This document shows positions 55,906 to 64,000 of a stretch of 64,000 nt of DNA, piece by piece. The stretch comes from Nocardioides piscis (lineage in GTDB: Bacteria > Actinomycetota > Actinomycetes > Propionibacteriales > Nocardioidaceae). A program made the position numbers and the translations under genes. The notes beneath the pieces are model-generated. The model searched no databases, was not told the origin of the DNA, and saw nothing but the letters and a program-made list of their open reading frames with translations. The DNA is taken from assembly GCF_011300215.1 (NCBI RefSeq), contig NZ_CP049866.1, forward strand, positions 2,728,001 to 2,792,000, written 5' to 3'. Every line of letters starts with the position of its first letter. Within the stretch, counting starts at the first letter, position 1.

Positions 55906-57401
55906 GTGTCCCCGAACGCACGAAAGTTGCTCCCCGCTGAGGTGCTCGCGCACCCCTCCATCGCCGCGCTCGTCGAGCGTGGCTCCCCGACCGGACGGGT
56001 GAGCCCAGAGCAGGTCCGCATGGCCAGTGACGCGGCCGGCGTCCAGCCGCCTCACCTCAAGGCCCTCCTGGTGCACCTGAGTGGGCTCGGCATCAGCGTC
56101 GACGTGGACGCCGCCAGCTCGCGCGCCGTCGCGGCGACGTCCGGCACGCGCAAGGCCACCACGGCCGCGGCCAAGAAGGCCCCGGCCAAGAAGGCGGCCG
56201 CCAAGTCCACGCCTGCAGCAGCAGCCGACGAACCGGCGGCGAAGAAGACTGCCGCCAAGAAGGCCCCGGCCAAGAAGACGGCTGCGAAGAAGGCGGCAGC
56301 GCCTGCTGCTGTCGACCTCGCACCGGTTGCGGTGGGGGCGGACGGCAAGAAGCTCCTGCCGGACATCCCCGACGAGCAGTTCGAGAAGGACGTCAAGGTC
56401 GACCCGACCATCAAGGAGGACGAGAAGCAGGCCTTCACCGTCTCGGCCTCCGACGACACCGACGAGCCCGAGCAGCAGGTCATGGTCGCGGGTGCGACCG
56501 CCGACCCGGTCAAGGACTACCTCAAGCAGATCGGCAAGGTCCCCTCCTCAACGCCGAGATGGAGGTGGAGCTCGCCAAGCGGATCGAGGCCGGCCTCTTC
56601 TCCGAGGAGAAGATGGCCAAGGGCGGCAAGATCAGCGCCAAGGTGCTCGAGGAGCTCGAGTGGATCTCCGAGGACGGCCGACGCGCCAAGAACCACCTCC
56701 TCGAGGCCAACCTGCGTCTCGTCGTGTCCCTCGCCAAGCGCTACACCGGCCGCGGCATGCTCTTCCTCGACCTGATCCAGGAGGGCAACCTCGGCCTCAT
56801 CCGCGCGGTCGAGAAGTTCGACTACACCAAGGGCTACAAGTTCTCGACGTATGCCACCTGGTGGATCCGGCAGGCCATCACCCGCGCGATGGCCGACCAG
56901 GCCCGCACCATCCGCATCCCCGTGCACATGGTCGAGGTCATCAACAAGCTCGCTCGCGTCCAGCGGCAGATGCTCCAGGACCTGGGCCGCGAGCCCACGC
57001 CCGAGGAGCTGGCCAAGGAGCTCGACATGACCCCCGAGAAGGTCATCGAGGTCCAGAAGTACGGCCGCGAGCCGATCTCGCTCCACACGCCCCTCGGTGA
57101 GGACGGCGACTCCGAGTTCGGTGACCTGATCGAGGACTCCGAGGCGATCGTGCCCGCTGACGCGGTCAGCTTCACGCTGCTGCAGGAGCAGCTCCACGCA
57201 GTGCTCGACACGCTCTCCGAGCGTGAGGCCGGCGTGGTCAGCATGCGGTTCGGTCTCACCGACGGACAGCCCAAGACACTCGACGAGATCGGCAAGGTCT
57301 ATGGCGTGACCCGTGAGCGGATCCGCCAGATCGAGTCGAAGACGATGAGCAAGCTGCGTCACCCGAGCCGGTCCCAGGTCCTGCGCGACTACCTCGACTG
57401 A
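55906..57401 (+). CDS. sigA: Primary sigma factor SigA/HrdB (apparent frameshift)
   Basis: This is the housekeeping RNA polymerase sigma factor, about 498 residues after repair. The N-terminal 200 residues are rich in Lys and Ala with repeated PAKKTAAKK blocks (56160-56310), followed by region 1.2 [14 protein letters not shown]. The frame then breaks at the C run 56541-56544; with one C restored it reads [19 protein letters not shown] and continues with regions 2 to 4 ([46 protein letters not shown]). As sigA is essential, a sequence error is most likely. GTG 55906 has GAGAGG 5 bases before it; GTG 55900 is the alternative. Confidence 0.94.
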
Positions 57402-57412
57402 CACCGGTTTCC

Positions 57413-58384
57413 TTGCGCACCGCGGCCGCCCTGATCTGTGTGGGGCTGGCCGCGGTGGCATGCTCGCCCACCGTTGACCGGTCGCGGCCGCAGACCAGCT
57501 CGTCGGCCGCACCCTCGGACGTCTCGGCCGCTTCGCCGACCGCAGACCCGCCGCCGACGTCCGCGCCGCGGGACCCGGTGGCACCTGCCGACTTCGACAC
57601 CCGCACGGCCATGCGCACGGTGCGCCATCTCGCCGGTGACATCGGTCCCCGGGAGGCGACGGGTCGCGGCTATGCGCAGGCCGCACGGTGGGTGGGGCGA
57701 CGCCTCGAGCGTCTGGGCTACGCGGTCGAGCACCAGCCCGTCGCCATACCTGCGGGGACGTCGTGGGGGGTGCCGGTCGGGGCTGGCACCTCGGCCAACG
57801 TGATCGCGCGACCTCCCGGTCTCGATCCCGCTCAGCCCCACCTCGTCGTCGGCGCCCATCTCGACACCGTTCCGCAGGCGCCCGGCGCCGAGGACAACGC
57901 ATCGGGGGTCGGGGTCCTGGTGGCGGTCGCCGGGGCCGCGGCCGCCGGGCGGACTCGGCTGCCTGTCGTCTTCGTCGCCTTCGGCGCCGAGGAGCCGCGG
58001 GGTCCGAGCGATGCCGATCACCACTACGGCTCACGGCACTACGTCGCGGCGCTGCGGCCGCGCGAACGCACGGGCGTGCGGGGCATGGTCTCCCTCGACC
58101 GCGTCGGCGTCGGCGAAGTCGTGCCCATCGGGTCTGCCGTCGAGGGTCAGGACGTCCTGGCCGCCCGCGTGGCGGCAGCAGGACGCAGGGTCAGGGTGCC
58201 GGTGGTGCGTGAGGTCAACCGTTCGAGCGACCACTGGCAGTTCGTCCAGGCGGGGCTCCCCGGCGTGCGGCTCGGGAGCACGCCGTACGCCGCCTATCAC
58301 TCGGCCGACGACGTGCCATCGGTCGTCGATCCCCGCCAGGTCGACCGGGTGGGGCGCGTCGTGCTCGCGTGGCTAGCGCCCTGA
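57413..58384 (+). CDS. M28-family zinc metallopeptidase, lipoprotein
   Basis: This is a predicted extracellular aminopeptidase/amidase of 323 residues. The lipobox LAAVAC (Cys 17) is followed by a Ser/Thr/Pro linker to about residue 55 and the M28 fold. Zinc ligands appear in VVGAHLDTVP (His, Asp), EDNASGVG (bridging Asp), FGAEEPRG (catalytic Glu pair), and YHSADDV near the end. TTG 57413 lies 11 bases after the sigA stop, so it may be read from the sigA transcript. The last 12 bases overlap the convergent CapA gene. Confidence 0.86.
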   Translation: MRTAAALICVGLAAVACSPTVDRSRPQTSSSAAPSDVSAASPTADPPPTSAPRDPVAPADFDTRTAMRTVRHLAGDIGPREATGRGYAQAARWVGRRLERLGYAVEHQPVAIPAGTSWGVPVGAGTSANVIARPPGLDPAQPHLVVGAHLDTVPQAPGAEDNASGVGVLVAVAGAAAAGRTRLPVVFVAFGAEEPRGPSDADHHYGSRHYVAALRPRERTGVRGMVSLDRVGVGEVVPIGSAVEGQDVLAARVAAAGRRVRVPVVREVNRSSDHWQFVQAGLPGVRLGSTPYAAYHSADDVPSVVDPRQVDRVGRVVLAWLAP

Positions 58385-59434
58385 GCGCACGTCCGCCAGG
58401 ATCGCGCGCGCTGCCGCGCCGCTCACCAGCCTCGGGGTGAAGGTCGCATCCATCCGGTAGGGCACGAGCTCGACCTCGCGGACGCGGTCCTTGCTCACCG
58501 TCGCAGTCAGCACGACCCCTTCCATGGCCTGCTCGCTGAAGTCCATGTCGAAGACTGCGTTGCCCAGCGAGTGGGCGATGGTGACGCCACGGTGGCGTTC
58601 GGTCGACTGGACCCAGTGTGGATGTCCGCCCACCACGAGGTCGGCACCGGCCTCCACGAGTCGCCGACCGACGATGGTCTGGGCAGGCTCGGGCGTGTGG
58701 GTGTACTGAGCACCCCAGTGAGGGACGACGATCACCGCGTCGACGCGACGGTCCAGGCGGCGCACGGCGCGCAGCACGTGGGAGAGGTCGCCGCGGTTCA
58801 GGGGCCCTGTGCGTGGAGGCATCCGCACCGTCAGGGCGCCGGGCCGTCCGGGGCCAGCCATCGGGGTCTCGCCGATGGCGTTGAACCCGAGGAAGCCGAT
58901 GCGCAGCCCGTCGCGCTCCACGACCGCTGCCCGCGTGGCCTCGGCCAGGTCGCGGCCCGCGCCGAACGGCTGGATCGGGCTGTCCTCGAACGCCTCGAGC
59001 GTCTCGACGAGCGCCTGCTCGCCGTAGTCGCCGGTGTGGTTGTTGGCCAGGGACAGCGCGTCGAGCCCGGCCCGGCCCAGCCCCGTCAGCACGCGGGGGG
59101 AGACCGCGAAGGAATCGGTGACCGGGTCCTGCGTCGGGGCGCCGTTGGTGGACAGGCTGCTCTCGAGGTTGCCGACCGCGACGTCGGCCCTGACCAGCAG
59201 CGGTCCGAGCTCGCGCAGAGTGTCGGTGGCGTCGGCATGGGCGGCCGCCACGCGACGCCCGAGCATGATGTCGCCCAGGACTGCCACAGTGACTTCGGCG
59301 GGGGCTGCGACCGGCTGCTCCCGAGGGGGTGGCGGCGTGGTGGACCCGGAAGGTGATGGCGGCCCCTGGTCGGCGGCCGGCGTCGCCGTACAGGCACAGA
59401 GAAGGGCCACCGCGACGACCGACGCCCACCTCAT
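58373..59434 (-). CDS. CapA-family (poly-gamma-glutamate synthesis type) lipoprotein
   Basis: The 353-residue lipoprotein has the lipobox LLCAC (Cys near residue 15), a Pro/Ser linker, and a CapA/PgsA metallophosphatase-like domain with VAVLGDIMLGRRV, AVGNLESSLS, ALSLANNHTGDYGE, VVPHWGAQYTHTPE and VVGGHPHWVQ, which hold the metal-ligand Asp, Asn and His residues. In polyglutamate-making bacteria CapA helps export or anchor the polymer, but no capBC genes lie nearby, so another surface role is likely. The start has a TAGTCT leaderless box. It converges with the M28 gene. Confidence 0.9.
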   Translation of the reverse strand: MRWASVVAVALLCACTATPAADQGPPSPSGSTTPPPPREQPVAAPAEVTVAVLGDIMLGRRVAAAHADATDTLRELGPLLVRADVAVGNLESSLSTNGAPTQDPVTDSFAVSPRVLTGLGRAGLDALSLANNHTGDYGEQALVETLEAFEDSPIQPFGAGRDLAEATRAAVVERDGLRIGFLGFNAIGETPMAGPGRPGALTVRMPPRTGPLNRGDLSHVLRAVRRLDRRVDAVIVVPHWGAQYTHTPEPAQTIVGRRLVEAGADLVVGGHPHWVQSTERHRGVTIAHSLGNAVFDMDFSEQAMEGVVLTATVSKDRVREVELVPYRMDATFTPRLVSGAAARAILADVRSGR

Positions 59435-59440
59435 CCGGCC

Positions 59441-59446
59441 AGACTA
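59441..59446 (-). promoter_or_regulatory. -10 box of leaderless promoter for the CapA gene
   Basis: On the minus strand TAGTCT ends 6 bases before the ATG at 59434. Confidence 0.6.
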
Positions 59447-59472
59447 GGTGTGGGGCTCAGGTGTCCTGCCCG

Positions 59473-60300
59473 TCAACCCGCAGCCACCAGGGCGACACAG
59501 AGTCCGCAGAACGCCAGCCCGACGGCCTGCGCCCGATGGATGTGCTCGCGCAGGAGCGTGGCGGCCAACACGATGGTGACGGCCGGATAGAGCGACGTCA
59601 GCACCGCGGCGACCGTCAGCAGTCCGGCCTGGGTGGCGAGCAGGAAGCCGAGCGACGCTGCGCTGGCCAGTGCGCCGGCGAGCAGTCCCAACCCGACCTC
59701 CGACCGGGCCGAAGGCCGCCAGGAGACCCCGAGCAGCGTCGCGGTCGCGGCCACCGTGACGAGCGCGAGCAGCTGGGCCAGGGCGAGCGGCCAGAAGCCC
59801 GCCTCGTCGGGGACCTGGCCGATGGCCGCGAACAACAACCCGAACCCGACGCCCGCCAGGACGCCGTCGAGGATGCCGGCTGCGAGGTCGCCGGCACCCG
59901 GCTCGCGACTGACCAGCCAGATGCCGGGGATCGCCACGAGGATTCCCAACCAGACGACGAGCTCGGGGCGCTCGCCGGTGGCGACACCGATCACGACCGG
60001 CAGGAGCGCCGCTCCCACGGCCGAGACCGGGGCGACCACCCCCATCCGACCGGCGGCCAGGCCGCGATAGAGGAACGCCCCGCCCAGGCCCGAGCCCACC
60101 CCGGCCAGGGCGCCCCAGGCGAGGTCGGTCACGGTGGCAGCGCCGGGGGTGGTTACGGCGATGACGGCTGAGCAGATGAGGGCGCCGACTGCGCTGAGGA
60201 ACGCCACCGGCCAGGCGGAGGTGCTCCGCGAGGCGAAGCCGCCGATGAAGTCGGAGATCCCGTAGGCGGCAGCCGCCCCGAGGGCGAGGACTATCGACAT
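59473..60300 (-). CDS. EamA/DMT-superfamily transporter
   Basis: The 275-residue protein has ten predicted membrane helices in two five-helix EamA repeats, for example LALGAAAAYGISDFIGGFA at the start and SLYPAVTIVLAATLLREHIH in the second repeat, the usual DMT pattern. Relatives export amino acids or other metabolites; the substrate here is unknown. The ATG at 60300 overlaps the stop of the DUF456 gene by one base (TGATG), so the two are translationally coupled. Confidence 0.88.
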   Translation of the reverse strand: MSIVLALGAAAAYGISDFIGGFASRSTSAWPVAFLSAVGALICSAVIAVTTPGAATVTDLAWGALAGVGSGLGGAFLYRGLAAGRMGVVAPVSAVGAALLPVVIGVATGERPELVVWLGILVAIPGIWLVSREPGAGDLAAGILDGVLAGVGFGLLFAAIGQVPDEAGFWPLALAQLLALVTVAATATLLGVSWRPSARSEVGLGLLAGALASAASLGFLLATQAGLLTVAAVLTSLYPAVTIVLAATLLREHIHRAQAVGLAFCGLCVALVAAG

Positions 60301-60775
60301 CAGACGATGACCACGCCGACGATCCAGGTGGCCACCGCCAGCATGGCAGCGGCGAGCTCGATCAGGATCGACAGCCCGACCGCCTTGAGCGCGTGCTTGG
60401 TCGCCGGCCAGGCGGCTGCACTCCCGAGGCGGCGGTGCTCGGCGGCATACACCCCGAGCACGAAACCGATGAACAGGCCCACCACCGGGATGACGAAGAA
60501 CCCCACGATGCCCGCGACCCCCCGATGACCAGGGTCGAGCGGGGGACGCCCGCAGCCTTGAGCTGGCGTCCGGGGACGACATATTTCACGACGCTGCCCA
60601 GGGCGACGAAGCCTGCGGCGATGGCGAAGACCACCCAGCCGGTCGAGGTGTCGACGTCGACGGCCCACAGCAGGATGCCCGCCAGCACCAGCACCATGCC
60701 GGGCAGGACAGGGATGATGATGCCCGCGACGCCCACGACGAGCAGGATGGCGACGATGATCTCGGTCTGGGTCAC
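60300..60775 (-). CDS. DUF456 membrane protein (apparent frameshift)
   Basis: This small polytopic protein of about 158 residues has four to five helices. The first frame encodes VAILLVVGVAGIIIPVLPG, the conserved DUF456 start, and breaks at the run of six C at 60518-60523; adding one base gives LVIGGVAGIVGFFVIPVVG and a natural end at 60300. The Gly/Val-rich helices with paired Pro are typical. The function is unknown. GTG 60775 has a GAGGCT box ending 6 bases before it, a weaker form of the leaderless pattern. It is coupled to the EamA gene. Confidence 0.85.
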
Positions 60776-60808
60776 GCGCTGAGCCTCTCAGAGCCGCACG
60801 CAGACGCA

Positions 60809-60842
60809 CGACGGCCCCCGACCAGGTGGTCGGGGGCCGTCG
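60809..60842. terminator. Terminator downstream of the DUF7455 gene
   Basis: A perfect 15-bp stem CGACGGCCCCCGACC (60809-60823) with its complement (60828-60842) closes the loop AGGT. It ends the minus-strand gene to its right and separates it from the DUF456-EamA operon. Confidence 0.82.
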
Positions 60843-60864
60843 GGTGGGTGTCGGGGATCGAGCC

Positions 60865-61098
60865 TCAGCTGTCGCTGTCGGACGCCGTGGTCGAGGAGGG
60901 CTGCAGCTTGTGCGTCTCGTCCTGCACGTTGGACGCGATCGAGCGCAGCTTGTCGCCGTGCTCGCGGGCGTGGTGGGCGCAGAAGAGCAGCTCGCCACCG
61001 GTCTGGAGCTCGACACGCAGGTAGGCCTGGGCACCGCAGCGGTCGCAGCGGTCGCTCGCCGTCAGCGCGGCGAACTGGGGGGCTAGGGCGGTAGTCAC
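60865..61098 (-). CDS. DUF7455-type small zinc-ribbon-like protein
   Basis: The 77-residue protein has a short N-terminal helix, then SDRCDRCGAQAYLRVELQTGG and LLFCAHHAREH. The CDRCG pair and the CAHH motif could bind one zinc ion, and the tail is Ser/Thr/Asp-rich. It resembles the small conserved actinobacterial protein now called DUF7455, often encoded near sigA and gyrase-like genes as here. GTG 61098, with GAGG 5 bases upstream, gives the usual VTTALAP start; an ATG at 61119 would add 7 residues. The function is unknown. Confidence 0.82.
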   Translation of the reverse strand: MTTALAPQFAALTASDRCDRCGAQAYLRVELQTGGELLFCAHHAREHGDKLRSIASNVQDETHKLQPSSTTASDSDS

Positions 61099-61361
61099 AT
61101 CGGCCTCATTTCTCTCCATCGGTGTCTGGCCCAACGTAGCCGCCAGGTCAAAGATTCCCTGGTGGTGCGATCGGGTGGCACATCTGTCATCCAAGCACTG
61201 ATCCGTCTGTCACGGAGGGGATACCCAATCATGGAACGCTTCAGCGGTAGGTCATGTCACGGATGTATCGGATTGCGTGATGCGAACGTGATCACACGCT
61301 AGCCCCGCTCCACCCGTGCGGGTGGCAGCGTGCCCTGCACGGCGTGACGGCGTGTCGCGGG

Positions 61362-61367
61362 TAGGTT
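61362..61367 (+). promoter_or_regulatory. -10 box of leaderless parE promoter
   Basis: TAGGTT ends 8 bases before the GTG at 61376. It supports this start over a GTG 60 bases upstream. Confidence 0.5.
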
Positions 61368-61375
61368 CATCCCTT

Positions 61376-63448
61376 GTGGCAGCACCGGCAGACAACACCT
61401 ACAACGCAGCACACCTCCTGGTCCTCGAGGGACTCGACGCGGTGCGCAAGCGCCCCGGGATGTACATCGGCTCGACCGACACCCGGGGCCTCATGCACTG
61501 CCTGTGGGAGATCATCGACAACGGGGTGGACGAGGCCCTGGCGGGCGTCGCCCGCCGGGTGGAGATCACGCTGCACCCCGACGACTCGGTGGAGGTGCAC
61601 GACGACGGGCGGGGCATCCCCACCGACAAGGAGCCCAAGACCGGTCTGCCCGGGGTGGAGGTCGTCGCCACCAAGCTGCACGCCGGCGGCAAGTTCGGCG
61701 GCGGCTCCTATGTCGCGACCGGTGGCCTCCACGGGGTCGGGCTCTCGGTGGTCAACGCACTCTCGGCGCGCATGGACATCGACGTGGACCGCTCGCCCTC
61801 GCAGCAGGGCCTTTCCTTCCAGCGCGGAGTGCCGGGCGTCTTCGACGGTGACGGGCCCAAGGCGACCTTCACCCCTCGGTCGGGGCTGACCCGCAAGGGC
61901 AAGCGGGTGGCCAAGGGCAAGACCGGCACCCGCATCCGGTTCTGGCCCGACCGGCAGATCTTCACGAAGGACGCGGCCATCGAGCTGGAGGGCCTGCTGG
62001 GGCGTGCCCGGCAGACCTCCTACATCGTGCCGGGCCTCGAGCTCGTCATCGCCGACCGCCGGGGTCCCTCGCTGGTCGAGGAGAAGTTCCTCCACGAGGG
62101 CGGGATCAGCGAGTTCGCCGACTTCCTCTCCAAGGGCGAGCCGGTCACCGAGATCCTGCGGCTGCAGGGGATGGACCGGTTCACCGAGACCGTGCCGATC
62201 CTGGACGACAAGGGCCACATGACCCCGCAGGAGGTCGAGCGCGAGCTCAACGTCGACGTCGCGCTGCGCTGGAGCAACACCTACGACACGCAGGTGCGGT
62301 CCTACGTCAACGTCATCGCCACGCCGAAGGGCGGCACCCACGTCAGCGGGTTCGAGCAGGCGGTGACCGCGACGTTCAACGACGTGATGCGCTCGGCCAA
62401 GGTGCTCAAGGTCAACGACGACAACGTCATCAAGGACGACGTCCTCGAGGGGATGACCGCCGTGGTGACGGTGCGCCTGGCCGAGCCGCAGTTCGAGGGC
62501 CAGACCAAGGAGATCCTCGGCACCCCGGCGGCTCGTGCGGTGGTCCGCAAGGTCGTGGCGAGCGAGCTGAAGACCTTCCTCACCTCCACCAAGCGCGCCG
62601 AGAAGGCCCAGGCCAAGCTGGTGATGGAGAAGGTCGTCGGCGCCTCCAAGACCCGGCTGGCGGCCAAGCAGCACAAGGAGACCCAGCGCCGCAAGAACGC
62701 CCTCGAGTCGTCAGCCCTGCCGGCGAAGCTGGCCGACTGCCGCTCGAGCGACAACGAGCGCACCGAGCTCTTCATCGTCGAGGGGGACTCGGCCCTCGGT
62801 ACGGCGAAGTTCGCCCGCGACTCCGAATACCAGGCGCTGCTGCCGATCCGCGGCAAGATCCTCAACGTCCAGAAGGCCTCGGTCGGCGACATGCTCAAGA
62901 ACGCCGAGTGCGCCTCGATCATCCAGGTCGTCGGCGCAGGCTCGGGCCGGACGTTCGACCTCGAGGGCGCGCGGTATGGCCGGATCATCTTCATGGCCGA
63001 CGCCGACTCCGACGGCGCCCACATCCGCTGCCTGCTCGCCACCCTGTTCTTCCGCTACATGCCGGACCTGCTGACCGAGGGGCGGGTCTTCACCGCCGTA
63101 CCCCCGCTGCACCGGATCGAGCTGACCAACCCCAAGAAGGGGATGGAGAAGTACGTCTACACATACTCCGACGACGAGCTGCAGCGGAAGCTGGCGGAGC
63201 TGAAGAAGAAGAACGTCCGCTGGAAGGACCCGGTGCAGCGCTACAAGGGCCTGGGCGAGATGGACGCCGACCAGCTCGCGGAGACCACGATGGACCCCCG
63301 CCACCGCACCCTGCGCCGGCTCACCGTCGACGACGCGGAGGTCGCGGCGTCGGTGTTCGAGCTGCTGATGGGCTCCGACGTGGCCCCGCGCAAGGAGTTC
63401 ATCATCCAGGGTGCCTACGAGGTCGACGTGGAGACGCTGGACGCCTGA
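61376..63448 (+). CDS. parE: Type IIA DNA topoisomerase subunit B (ParE/GyrB-like)
   Basis: The 690-residue ATPase and TOPRIM subunit has the GHKL ATPase domain LEIIDNGVDEALAG (written WEIIDNGVDEAL), VHDDGRGIPTDKEP and GGLHGVGLSVVNAL. The transducer domain follows, then TOPRIM with ELFIVEGDSALGTAKFARD and MADADSDGAHIRCLL, then the C-terminal QRYKGLGEMDADQL. It cuts and passes DNA with the partner A subunit, which is not in the window. The pattern fits the second GyrB-like protein (ParE) of actinobacteria rather than the gyrB beside recF. A leaderless GTG at 61376 is the start. Confidence 0.93.
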   Translation: MAAPADNTYNAAHLLVLEGLDAVRKRPGMYIGSTDTRGLMHCLWEIIDNGVDEALAGVARRVEITLHPDDSVEVHDDGRGIPTDKEPKTGLPGVEVVATKLHAGGKFGGGSYVATGGLHGVGLSVVNALSARMDIDVDRSPSQQGLSFQRGVPGVFDGDGPKATFTPRSGLTRKGKRVAKGKTGTRIRFWPDRQIFTKDAAIELEGLLGRARQTSYIVPGLELVIADRRGPSLVEEKFLHEGGISEFADFLSKGEPVTEILRLQGMDRFTETVPILDDKGHMTPQEVERELNVDVALRWSNTYDTQVRSYVNVIATPKGGTHVSGFEQAVTATFNDVMRSAKVLKVNDDNVIKDDVLEGMTAVVTVRLAEPQFEGQTKEILGTPAARAVVRKVVASELKTFLTSTKRAEKAQAKLVMEKVVGASKTRLAAKQHKETQRRKNALESSALPAKLADCRSSDNERTELFIVEGDSALGTAKFARDSEYQALLPIRGKILNVQKASVGDMLKNAECASIIQVVGAGSGRTFDLEGARYGRIIFMADADSDGAHIRCLLATLFFRYMPDLLTEGRVFTAVPPLHRIELTNPKKGMEKYVYTYSDDELQRKLAELKKKNVRWKDPVQRYKGLGEMDADQLAETTMDPRHRTLRRLTVDDAEVAASVFELLMGSDVAPRKEFIIQGAYEVDVETLDA

Positions 63449-63463
63449 GCGGCACGATGCTTG

Positions 63464-63712
63464 CTAAGAGCCCTCCCTGACCTCATGGATCTCCTGCGCG
63501 ACCAGGCCGTGGGCTCGCGGTGGACGGTGGCAGCCGCGTCGGCGGAGGGCGCTTCGGCAAGGCAGAAGATCTTGCCGTGCGCCTCGTCGACCCAGTAGCG
63601 GAGATATTTCGTCGTGCTTGTCCTGCTCGGCGAGGTCGGCCACGTGGGCCTTGGCGACCTCGTCGATCCCGACAGCGTCGCCGAGGTCGTGGACATCCAT
63701 GAAGAGCGGCAT
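63464..63712 (-). CDS. DUF4242-like small protein with two frame shifts in the given sequence
   Basis: From ATG 63712, preceded by AGGAG, the frame reads MPLFMDVHDLGDAVGIDEV, typical of the small nickel-binding/DUF4242 family, and shifts near 63608-63612 to KYLRYWVDEAHGKIFCLAEA. It then shifts again near 63511-63514 to AHGLVAQEIHEVREG before the TAG at 63464. Together they make one coherent protein of about 82 residues. The second shift is a missing base; the first needs either one extra or two missing bases, so a genuine pseudogene cannot be excluded as firmly as for the other broken genes. The function of the family is not well known. Confidence 0.65.
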   Translation of the reverse strand: MPLFMDVHDLGDAVGIDEVAKAHVADLAEQDKHDEISPLLGRRGARQDLLPCRSALRRRGCHRPPRAHGLVAQEIHEVREGS

Positions 63713-64000
63713 GGGGGACTCCTGACTGGGTTGGGCGTTGCGCGAGCCCGGTCTGGCGGAGTGAGGTTTGCATTTGATTGTGCGCCGGTCGGAGCAGGTT
63801 GGACGTCCGGTCTGGACCAGTTTCGACCGCGGTTTCCCCGTACGCCCTGCCCGCAGCACCTGGTGCCCGACGCTCGCGCGGGGAGAGTCGTCCACAGGGA
63901 CGCTTCTGCGCGGCGCAACGGCCGCCGCGGTGCACTCTGGCGTGCACATTCGTCCGGGTGGACAGTTGGGCACGCAGGCGGTCAGCCGTCGATGGCGCGG
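63713..64000. other. No gene recognised
   Basis: The last 288 bases hold the probable promoter region of the DUF4242 gene and perhaps the edge of the next gene. Several overlapping open frames exist, but none has a recognisable motif or a convincing start, and no RNA structure was seen. Confidence 0.4.

Overview
The window is a stretch of high-G+C actinobacterial chromosome. Gene content (actinobacterial GltB/GltD, PdtaR-type ANTAR regulator, lysine/alanine-rich SigA, DUF2613, DUF3068, DUF7455, an AftD-like protein) and the absence of mycolate genes suggest a Nocardioides-like member of the Propionibacteriales. That assignment is inferred from gene content; no 16S gene is present. Genes are tightly packed on both strands, and no prophage, insertion sequence, CRISPR array or plasmid module was seen.

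Layout. 1-8.2 kb: glutamate synthase gltB (cut by the window edge)-gltD, pyruvate kinase, a free-standing HTH/LAGLIDADG endonuclease-like gene beside tRNA-Leu(CAA), and an ANTAR response regulator. 8.4-15.8 kb: a complete branched-chain amino-acid ABC transporter (SBP, LivH, LivM, LivG, LivF) facing a three-gene polar amino-acid ABC transporter, with a shared bidirectional terminator between them. 16-19.8 kb: acetyltransferase, hotdog thioesterase, polA. 19.8-33.2 kb: a cell-envelope glycan locus with a flippase, two GT-C-like membrane proteins, DUF2613 microprotein, GT4 glycosyltransferase, methyltransferase, a giant AftD-like arabinofuranosyltransferase, membrane acyltransferase and DUF3068 protein. 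It resembles the mycobacterial Rv0224c-Rv0228 and Rv0236A-aftD neighbourhoods. 33.3-35.9 kb: methyltransferase and ribosomal protein S1. 35.9-44.4 kb: a large secreted sugar-dehydrogenase-like multidomain protein, AMP-forming ligase, GlxA-type regulator, aspartate aminotransferase, sulfotransferase. 44.4-63.7 kb: coaE, GH3 lipoprotein, a SigB-like sigma factor, 5-oxoprolinase pxpABC, dinB, a glutamate-cysteine ligase family protein, universal stress protein, HhH-GPD protein, primary sigma factor sigA, M28 peptidase, CapA, EamA transporter, DUF456, DUF7455, topoisomerase subunit parE and a DUF4242 gene.

Two window-wide patterns matter for reading the annotation. First, about ten genes, including the essential polA and sigA, are interrupted by a single-base loss inside a run of G or C. 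They rejoin into normal full-length proteins if one base is restored, so I read these as sequence errors rather than pseudogenes. Second, many genes have a TAGNNT-like -10 box ending 6-8 bases before a GTG or ATG start and no Shine-Dalgarno sequence. This is the signature of leaderless transcripts, and I used it to choose start codons.
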